Below, in pieces: positions 56,536 to 64,000 of a stretch of 64,000 nt of DNA. The stretch is taken from positions 1,343,587-1,407,586 of the forward strand of contig NHNU01000006.1 in the NCBI GenBank assembly GCA_002785985.1. The letters run 5' to 3'. The first letter of the stretch is position 1. The number at the start of each line of letters is the position of its first letter. Made by a program: the position numbers and the translations under genes. This DNA comes from Microcyclosporella mali (Eukaryota; Ascomycota; Dothideomycetes; Mycosphaerellales; Mycosphaerellaceae). Under the pieces are notes generated by a model, which worked only from the letters and a program-made list of their open reading frames with translations, did not search any database and was not told the origin of the DNA.

Positions 56536-59500
56536 ATGCCTCCCAAAAAGACGAGAGCTGCTTCGAGTCAGCAAGCGCGGGCGACGCGCTCTACATCTCG
56601 AGAGCCTGCGCCCGAGCAGCCAATACTGAAACCCAGGAATGGCCGCAAGCGACGGCATAGTGATGCCTCGAACGCGTCTGCATCTAGTGCCCACAGCGTC
56701 TCCGCGACTCCCACGAAACGCCGCCGCCGAGGCGATGCTGAGGCCGAGCATGAGATGCTGGAACAAGTGCCCGAGATGTTGGAGGAAGAGGATGAGCTCG
56801 ACGACGCCGCTACATCGATCGAAGTGTCTCAATCCAGCCAGAAGCATGTGCACTTCGGTAACCGGGAGACGAAGGAACTTGGAATGGAGAGTGCAACAGC
56901 GACGACAACGACTCCACACCCGCACAAGCTCTCTGTGAAGCATCGATTCAGCTCATCTCCGGCCGTGAATGGCAATGGAAAGAAACTGCAGCACAAGCGC
57001 ATTTCTCTTCGCCGTTCTCTGCCTCTCTCTCAGTCCCAGGAAAGCGTCGAAAGACTAGAGACGCGGGACGAGTACAAGTTTGCGCCTTACAGCGAAGTTT
57101 TCCAAGGATACATCGAGCGAAGACGTGCACGACTGTCACAGCACGAGGATGACGATGAGGATGCCAAAGCCGAGGACGACGAACTCTTACAAGGAGACGA
57201 CATGCTGATATTCGCCGGTCATGAAGCGGTGACATATCCGAGGCTTTCTGGCGAAAGCACGAGCGTGAGTACAGACAGTCATCTCAGCAGAGTCGAGCTA
57301 TCCGAACGCTTCTCCCTGAGCCAGTCTCAGCGATCGCAGGAAGCAGTTCGGACACACGAGCGTGAACAATTCCAAAACGCCATCCTAACCTTGAGCAAAG
57401 AGGCAGAGGAGGCCAAACAGAAGCTGCAGATCCTCGAGATCGAAGTGTGTGGTTTGGGCTTCGGTGAAGATGACTTCGATGCTCGAGCAGTCCTCGCGAC
57501 CATTCGAGAGTCATTCCTTCGAATACGCGAACAGACCGAGAGCATACTCCCAAACTCGCTACCTGAAGGAGCATCGAATGGAGACTTGGTGGAAATTTTG
57601 GCTGCTAATATGGTAGAATTTCGCAACAGACTTATTATTGGCGAGAAAGAAATTCACGACCAGGGCGTGCTCATCGACGATCTCACTTTGCAAGTCAAGA
57701 GCCTACTCGAGAGACTCGCGGATGCCGAGCTTCGCAAGGAGCAGCTTCAAGAGCGCTGGAAACAACTGGATGAGGAGGGCGAAGACAAGTCTCATGAAAT
57801 CGCAGAACTGCAGCAGGATGTCGAGCAACTCGAGCGCGAGCAAGTCAGTCTTCGTGAGGAGCTTGCAGGCAAAGAGAGTGAACTTCAGGATCTCGAGGTC
57901 GAAAAGACCGAATACGCAACATCCGTCGATCGGCTTACCGAAACTATTACAAGCTATCGTGAAGAGGTGGACCGCCTGACAGCGTTGATCCAGCAGATGG
58001 AAGACGAGCATCGCACGAGCGTGACGAAAATGAACACAGAGCGTGAGGAGACTGTGCAAGATCTGGAAGCCAGACTTGACGTACAAACTCAGCTTTATGC
58101 TGAAGCCGAGCAAGCCAGCCAAGAACGCCAGGCCGCGATTACAAGCCTTGAGTTACAGCTTGAGAGCCTTGAAGAAGAAAGAGACTCTCTTCGTGGAGAG
58201 CTGGCCAACATGACTATTGAACGAGACCAAGAGCAAGAAGCTCGTGCCACGGTCGAAGAGGACCTTGAAGAGAAGACTGTACAGGTTGAGAGCCTCGAGT
58301 CTCGCGTTGACCGCCTGGATGAGGAAATGGCTCAGCTGACCGCTGAGATTGAGGAGCTGCGTCATATATACGATACGGAACGTGAGCAGCGAGAAGCTGC
58401 AGAGAGCGAGCTTGACGAACGCAACGCCGAGATCGACGATATCTCTAAGAAACTGCAAGAGCAGGGTAAGCAAGCAAACGAACTGCGCCAGAAATTGTTC
58501 GAGGTGCAACAAATCAACGTGCTCAAGGTCCAGGAGCTTGAAGCGGCCGCTTCTGATCGAGATGAGCAATACCAGGAAGATATCAAGATCGAAGTGGACC
58601 GACGTGAGCACGCAGAGACACTGGCTCAGAATCGTCAAGGCGAGATCGACGATCTGCAAGCTCGAATTGCGTTCATCGAGGAGCAAATGCAAGAGCAACT
58701 GTTGGTGCGCGATGATCGGATCCAGGCCTTGGAAGCAGAGATTGAAGCAAAGGACGTGGAAATAGAGGCAGTCCGCACTGAACTTAGGACCGCGGAGGGT
58801 GATTACGAGGCACAGGTCGCTGAGATCGAGCAGCAGAAAGAAGAGCTCGAGGCGACGATTGCAGATTTACAAGCTGGGATCTCTCAGCGAGAAACAGAGA
58901 TGCAAGTACTCCGGACAGAAATGCGTTCGTCAGAGGATCATCACACGTCTGAGATCGACGATCGCAATGCCCGCATAGCAGAACTCAACCATGCTGTCTC
59001 TGAACTTCGCGACGAAGTGGACAGCCTGCAGCGCCAGAATGAGAGTCTGGAGCGAAGAGTCGAACAGGAGGCTTTCCAGATGCTTGAGCTTCAGAATGAC
59101 AAGGACGAAGAAATCAAGGCCCTCAAGAGCACAATCCTGGACAAACAGGAGAAGATTGCGGTTGTGGAACAGAAGGTAAGAGATTGCCAAATGAGCACTG
59201 ATTGTCAATTGCTAACCACCAAACAGGTTTTGGAAGTCGATCAGAGTTGGAGAGAAGTCCTCGAAGCTCGCGAGGAGGAGATCACGACCCTGCGCTCAAC
59301 AAAGGGCGAGCAGACCGAAAACATCGCCACTTTGACGTCCAATCTGCAATCGCTTCGTCAGATGTTCGAGCAGTACATCCACAGTACGAATGAGAAGATG
59401 GCGGAGCAGGAGGGCGACGCTGCCGCGCGTTTGGCGAAGGTTGAGCTGGACCGTGCCGAGCTCGAAGGTGAGGGAAGCCGCATTCTTGCCGAGATGGAAC

Positions 59501-59661
59501 AGATGGAGCAATTCCAGGTCACCATCACCACGTCCACGAAGAAGACAGCGTATCAGAGCCAGGAGGCCACAAAGCAGACTAGAACCCGCAAGAAGCGAGT
59601 CAAGGACTCGGGCATCGGTATGTCGTCCGATGAGGTCACCGGGACCGCTATTGGGCTTTAA
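56536..59661 (+). CDS. Large coiled-coil protein, likely nuclear
   Basis: An open frame of 1041 codons that contains one probable in-frame intron (59176-59226: GTAAGA, GCTAAC branch, ACAG), giving ~1024 residues when spliced. Residues 1-270 are disordered and basic, with an NLS-like KRRRRGD, then acidic patches, and EYKFAPYSEVFQGYIERRRA, which may be a conserved recognition segment. Residues ~275-985 are almost unbroken coiled coil (repeated EELE/LEAE heptads such as LDERNAEIDDISKKLQEQGK). The tail has KKRVKDSGIGMSSDE. The layout resembles spindle-pole, kinetochore-linked or chromatin tether proteins, but long coiled coils mislead homology. I do not recognise it and assign no function. Confidence 0.85.
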   Translation: MPPKKTRAASSQQARATRSTSREPAPEQPILKPRNGRKRRHSDASNASASSAHSVSATPTKRRRRGDAEAEHEMLEQVPEMLEEEDELDDAATSIEVSQSSQKHVHFGNRETKELGMESATATTTTPHPHKLSVKHRFSSSPAVNGNGKKLQHKRISLRRSLPLSQSQESVERLETRDEYKFAPYSEVFQGYIERRRARLSQHEDDDEDAKAEDDELLQGDDMLIFAGHEAVTYPRLSGESTSVSTDSHLSRVELSERFSLSQSQRSQEAVRTHEREQFQNAILTLSKEAEEAKQKLQILEIEVCGLGFGEDDFDARAVLATIRESFLRIREQTESILPNSLPEGASNGDLVEILAANMVEFRNRLIIGEKEIHDQGVLIDDLTLQVKSLLERLADAELRKEQLQERWKQLDEEGEDKSHEIAELQQDVEQLEREQVSLREELAGKESELQDLEVEKTEYATSVDRLTETITSYREEVDRLTALIQQMEDEHRTSVTKMNTEREETVQDLEARLDVQTQLYAEAEQASQERQAAITSLELQLESLEEERDSLRGELANMTIERDQEQEARATVEEDLEEKTVQVESLESRVDRLDEEMAQLTAEIEELRHIYDTEREQREAAESELDERNAEIDDISKKLQEQGKQANELRQKLFEVQQINVLKVQELEAAASDRDEQYQEDIKIEVDRREHAETLAQNRQGEIDDLQARIAFIEEQMQEQLLVRDDRIQALEAEIEAKDVEIEAVRTELRTAEGDYEAQVAEIEQQKEELEATIADLQAGISQRETEMQVLRTEMRSSEDHHTSEIDDRNARIAELNHAVSELRDEVDSLQRQNESLERRVEQEAFQMLELQNDKDEEIKALKSTILDKQEKIAVVEQKVRDCQMSTDCQLLTTKQVLEVDQSWREVLEAREEEITTLRSTKGEQTENIATLTSNLQSLRQMFEQYIHSTNEKMAEQEGDAAARLAKVELDRAELEGEGSRILAEMEQMEQFQVTITTSTKKTAYQSQEATKQTRTRKKRVKDSGIGMSSDEVTGTAIGL

Positions 59662-59839
59662 GAGGCACACATCTACATCGGATGCTTTCATCAGGCACAA
59701 ATTGATATCGGAAGTTTGGCATTTTTGGGGAGGGCTGCATAGGATAAGAGATTCCTTTGGTATCGGAGCATAACAGTCAGTGCCTACACCTACACCTACA
59801 TCGCACGCAGAAAAGTACAGTGCGCCTGTCTTGATAATA

Positions 59840-60903
59840 CTACCACCACTTTTCGCACAACACCCTCTCTTCACTCATCCCTTCCTGTCGTCTCAAGAAA
59901 TCTACGAATACATCCGTGAATCTAGGCGGACCACAGACGTAACAAGCGGTGTTCTTCCTGTCGTGCTCGGCACCGAAGATATTCTGTTGGTAGCCGTCTA
60001 ATGCCGAGATGAGATCTGACTCTAGGACTCGCCTGCCATATGTGCGGTTGGGTAATTTCCCATGCTCGATTACACCTTCGGCGTCAGTGCCCGTGAGGAA
60101 CAGACTTAGAGTCACTTTAGGATCTGATTCCATAGCGACGAGATCTTGAAGCCGTGGGAGGAACAGGATCTGTTGTGGATCGAGATCTGGAGATGCTTTG
60201 GTGCCGTACACGAAGTGAATCTCGCGCGGTCGGGTGGATATTTTGCATAGGTGTGACATGATTGATATCAGGGGACTATGGCCATCAGTCAGGGATGGGT
60301 GTCTTCAAGACTTGAGATTCAAAGCACTTACTTGATGCCCACTCCACCTGCTATTAGTACCAAACGATCAATGCTTTCGACGTTGAGCTTAGGTGGCGGC
60401 CAGGTGAAGCTTCCCCCAACTCTGACAACGAGCTGGGAGCCTAATATCTCTTCTTCTGGTCGCCAGAGCCATTGAGCGGGCGGGTTCTTACTCTTCTGCA
60501 CTGCGAGTTCGAGGAAGGGCGGCGAGGAGCGGGATGGTCGAGCTTCGCTCGGCGTGGAAGTGATTGTGAAACCACCCGCCTGACGAAGTCCCGGGACGAA
60601 TGTATCCAGCCATTGACCAGGCAGGAACTTTACTGGGTGATTTCCATGGTCAGCTTGGGTATGGCAGTGGAGAATGAAGTTGGCGTGCCTTTATCGTTCG
60701 GCTTGGGTCTGCTGTACTGAGGCGCAAGAGCCGTACACTCTCATTGATCTCTCTGATCTGTGAAAGAACGACAGGTTCAAGGCCGTCCTGTCGCGGCTGC
60801 AACACAGGTCAACGAGAAGCATGACAGAGGTTGATGATGCTCAAAGACTTGCTTCTGCTGCTGTCCTAGCAATGTGTGGTATTGAAGAGCGGATTGTGGC
60901 CAT
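59840..60903 (-). CDS. Oxidoreductase with FAD- and NAD-binding domains (OXNAD1-like, ferredoxin reductase fold), four exons
   Basis: Exons 60853-60903, 60689-60796, 60332-60627 and 59840-60275; 296 residues. Introns 1 and 2 are GC-AG: a strong GCAAGT donor at 60852, and GCACGC at 60688 with a TAAAG acceptor at 60628. Intron 3 is GT-AG. The spliced protein reads smoothly: HIARTAAEPRQDGLEPVVLS, LRLSTADPSRTIKFLPGQWL, DTFVPGLRQAGGFTITSTPS (FAD-binding fold; RxxS/T-like GGFTITS), VLIAGGVGINPLISIM (NAD-binding Gly motif), HFVYGTKASPD, YVCGPPRFTDVF (the CGPP motif) and C-terminal CEKWW. Known fold: electron transfer between pyridine nucleotide and flavin; the partner is unknown. It is divergent from the TPR-like gene. 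Confidence 0.85.
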
Positions 60904-61509
60904 GGACCTGAGGAATATAGGAAAGATGCGCGGGTACTGTGGGCTGAAGCGCGAGCAGTACAGTGCTCTATGCACTAACATGACGTTTGATGCTGTTGCA
61001 ATCATGATTGTGAACGGAAGACGGCATCATGTCGTCGAGGGGCACGGGCCAAGCGCTCTGGGGTCCACTACAGGTCTCTGCCTCCACCTCCCGCCTTCAC
61101 TTCGACGACAAACCATCGGAATTCGATCTTTGCCACGGCTAATAAAAACACGCAACGCGCGAGGCGGCCTCTCTCGCGGCTGAGATGTTGTGCGACATAA
61201 TGGCACGCTCTTCGGCTTGGTGCTGGCCGCTCGGACATTTTATTCGTTTAGACCTCATGCGGACCAAGAGCTGCGCCTCTGTTCCTGCAGGCTGAGGAGC
61301 ACCAACTTGGAGGCAGCACATCCGTCACCGAACTCAATTGCGCCGTCGACTTCAGTGGTTCCATCTTCCCTGCTTTCCTCTTCATTCTCCCTTCATTTGC
61401 TTCATTTTGTTATGATCATCAGCTACGCTTCGTTTCTGACAACGATAAGGTCGTAGCTCAGCGCAAGAGGCGGACATGTGTGCAGTGAACGAATTGAAGA
61501 TGGTAGGTC
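60904..61509. promoter_or_regulatory. Divergent promoter region, oxidoreductase and TPR-like gene
   Basis: 606 bp between divergent start codons with no gene supported. No specific regulatory site recognised. Confidence 0.5.
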
Positions 61510-64000
61510 ATGCGTCGGGCAGCGGGCATGAATACCGAACTCATGTCGCCGCAGGACATCTCCAGGCTCAATTCGACGTCGACCTCGCGCACTTCGATCG
61601 GAAGCGAGTATGGCGATGACATCAAGTCTCCCGTCCCTGTCAAAGCACCGCAAATGCAACTGCCCATGGGTATCGTTCAGACGCCGGACAATAAGCAGTG
61701 GATCGATCTTGATTACGTCTCTCCAAAGTTGTTGCGTGAGCTCAGACGCCAATACGATCCGCAAAGCGAGGATGCTAAGACGTCGCTGGCCAAGCGTGCT
61801 GCCAGACTCAAGGCGTGGACACGTCAGACGAAGCTCGGCTTTGATATTCGATTACGCCGGCGAATTGATAACGACAGAGACGAAGTCACCGATTTCAGTC
61901 TTGTCAGGGACCCTGATTCTGCGTTGGACGGTCTCACATCTCTGCCGCCTGAAATGCCAGGTAATGCTATTCATGAGATGCCTGATAGTTCGACAGCTGT
62001 AGAACTTCCAAGCGCTCTGGAGGCCAGGTACAGCACAGAGCCAGCAGAGCTGAGTGCGTGGCCGGTGGAGGTGAAGACAGAAGAGCAATTGCCTAGATAT
62101 GAGCCGCCCACCAGGTCAGTGTCAGAACGTCGCCCACGTCTTCAGCTCGAGACGACTTCTGTGGCTAGCAACAATAGCTCGCATGATCGATCTCCCTCCG
62201 GTTCAAGCATCGTGGCGACACCTATCAGAGGTCTCTCGGTGGAGCGCAAAGATAGTGAAGAGGCCCCTGGAAACCAGAAGCCAGCAGACAATACAGAACC
62301 TTCGGAGCAGATCGAAGGCCGTAATGACCTAGCTATATCTCCAGACCGTGCCCAGACCGTGGCCGATGCCGAGGACCAAGCGCATAGCAACACCACCGAA
62401 GAGCTTCTTGCCATTTTAAGAACTTTGAAGGAGCAACTTGATGCACAAAATGCGGGTCTTCAGGATCAGAAGAACCAATTCGAGCATCTCAAAGTCGCCA
62501 GGAAACTACGCTATGAGACCGAGACTGATGCAGAGCCCTCCAGCCCGAGCGACAAAAAGACACGCCGAGTATCTCCCAAGACCTTTCCGATTGGGAGGAA
62601 CAGAACGAAGAGACAGACGCCCACGCAAAGAATTCAACGGGCCAAACCTGGAGATACAGGCGAAGAGCTTCCATCAGATCCAGGCGTCTTGCCACGGCGT
62701 CAGACGTTACCGAAGAAGATATCTATCTCTGCGGGAGCGGAGGCTGTTTGGACCGCATTGATCAAATCCCAAACCAAGATTCTCGGACCCGAGCATCCGC
62801 TGTGTTTCTCAGCTCGCCACTCGCAAGCTCTTTCCAGGGTATGTCTAACATGGGAATCTATTTCACAGCGAACATGACGGAGAGTTTCAGGTGGACTGAC
62901 GGTAGCGCTAGCGAACGGGACACCAGGACTGCCAACCAAGTATTTTGGAGGCCCTTCGTGATAGTGAGGATATCGCAGTGCAGACATTGGGTTCGTAATC
63001 ATGTCGCCATGAGCAGCGTTTCCGCCCAGATGAATGGTAAAAGGCTGACAAGGGGCAGGCAAGATACATCCGCTTGTTGAAACGTTCGTTGCTGATCTTG
63101 AGACCTTGGAGACTCTGATTGTGGACAAGCAAAAACTGCCAGCTAAACGACCATTGCGAAGAGGTGAAACAGCTTCACGAAGCTCGCCCAAGCTACCTAT
63201 GCATTCACCCGGCCGTCCAGACCATGACACATCTGACGAAGTGTCACTCACCCCAGATTTGACGTATGCGGAGGATGCCAAGTCAGCATCGGGAGATAAA
63301 GGAATTAAACAAGCAATGGTCGCCCCCACAATCGAGACACTTCGTCGGGACGATCACTCTGAAGTTGGAGCTGCCCTAGACACACTGTGGAACACTGCGA
63401 GACCTTTGCACAGGCCGAGCAATGGAGCAGCACTCCTGGCTGGGCACATCTTGACCGGCCTTACAAGCGGTCTCAAGCAAGGCCTGACCTGGCTGGAGCA
63501 CAAATATGGTCCCGAAGTACAAGTCGAACCTGGAAAAGTCCGAGTGCGATGGACATGTCCATGTGGCGAACAGCTATACGATGATTTCGTGGAATCACGA
63601 CCGGGAGCTGCAAGAGAACTTGAAGCATATCTCAACCGATCCAAGCCAAGAGTGCGGATAGGGGGTGGAACGCCCACCACACCTAGTAGCTCGACAGATA
63701 GTAGGAGCTTCCACGGGTCGTTCAACAGTTCTGTTGGTGGCGTACCTTCAACGCAGACGTCTTGGTCGAGCTTCGGTCAACATGTGAACGAAGGATCCAA
63801 TGGTGGCACGAAGCGCGCCGCGATTGCATCCAGCCTTCCACCGTACTTACCCTTCACGCCATTAGCGGAGCCGCCCTGGCTATTAACATGCGCTAATGAA
63901 GAGCGCGCAACACCAAAGGTCTCACATCTAGACATGTCGCGGCATAAGATCACAAGTGACAAGGATCTTGCTAAAGTACGCATCCCAATGCCTTGGAACA
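61510..64000 (+). CDS. Uncharacterised fungal protein with TPR/kinesin-light-chain-like segment, truncated by the window edge
   Basis: Exon 1 is 61510-62838 (443 codons; donor GTATGT). After uncertain splicing at 62839-62930, coding resumes with SILEALRDSEDIAVQTLG (to 62990; GTTCGT donor), then from 63059 with KIHPLVETFVADLETLETL to the window end without a stop. The N-terminal half is low complexity, with IDLDYVSPKLLRELRRQYDP near the start. A TPR-like piece, WTALIKSQTKILGPEHPLCF, resembles kinesin-light-chain repeats. The C-terminal part has VRVRWTCPCGEQLYDDFVES, then RPGAARELEAYLNR, and LLTCANEERATPKVSHLDMS. I recall the pattern WTC-CG...DDF...PGAA from fungal proteins of unknown role. Incomplete at the 3' end. 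Confidence 0.7.

Noticed and set aside
57703..58698. Long leucine-rich frames on the minus strand (139 and 181 codons)
   Set aside because: They are the antisense of the coiled-coil gene: GAG and CAG codons read backwards give CTC and CTG leucines.

Overview
This 64-kb window is nuclear DNA from a filamentous ascomycete. I infer a Dothideomycete (Mycosphaerellales-like) with only moderate confidence, because the window holds no rRNA or other marker. The evidence is the style of the genes: many short introns (about 45-90 nt) with GT-AG ends and CTAAC/CTGAC-like branch sites, compact genes on both strands, and several protein families I know mainly from filamentous fungi. I see no transposon, CRISPR array, convincing tRNA gene or secondary-metabolite cluster.

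Layout, left to right. 0.2-9.6 kb: an AP180-type clathrin adaptor (ANTH domain), then two Myb/SANT-like regulators transcribed away from each other across a 3.3-kb spacer. 10.2-17.0 kb: a mitochondrial CDF-type metal transporter, a large unrecognised conserved-looking protein and an F-box protein. 17.9-20.8 kb: three housekeeping genes in tandem on + (ribosomal protein eL14, NAC alpha, F-type ATP synthase subunit d). 22.2-29.6 kb: a two-finger C2H2 factor with about 6 kb of gene-free, microsatellite-rich DNA upstream. 29.6-38.5 kb (all -): a membrane-anchored amidohydrolase with 12 exons, the tRNA exportin Los1 and a four-helix membrane protein. 39.3-46.8 kb (all -): an uncharacterised helical protein, an SRPK-like kinase, a tiny two-exon gene, an unresolved coding remnant and a class I cAMP phosphodiesterase. 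49.5-55.9 kb: a patatin-type triacylglycerol lipase, divergent from mitochondrial Qri7, then a DUF1932-type dehydrogenase and an NTF2/SnoaL-like protein. 56.5-64 kb: a roughly 1000-residue coiled-coil protein, an OXNAD-type oxidoreductase with two GC-AG introns, and a TPR-like gene cut off by the right edge.

The genes do not form an obvious pathway; this is ordinary core-genome territory. Loose links exist: tRNA biology (Los1, Qri7), mitochondria (the CDF transporter, ATP synthase d, Qri7) and cAMP/kinase signalling (the phosphodiesterase, the SRPK-like kinase). The most unusual features are structural: a 10-nt microexon, paired GC-AG introns, introns that leave the reading frame open, and three RRxS sites in the phosphodiesterase tail. 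I found no clear undescribed system. All exon structures were worked out by eye from splice consensus and frame continuity and need RNA support.
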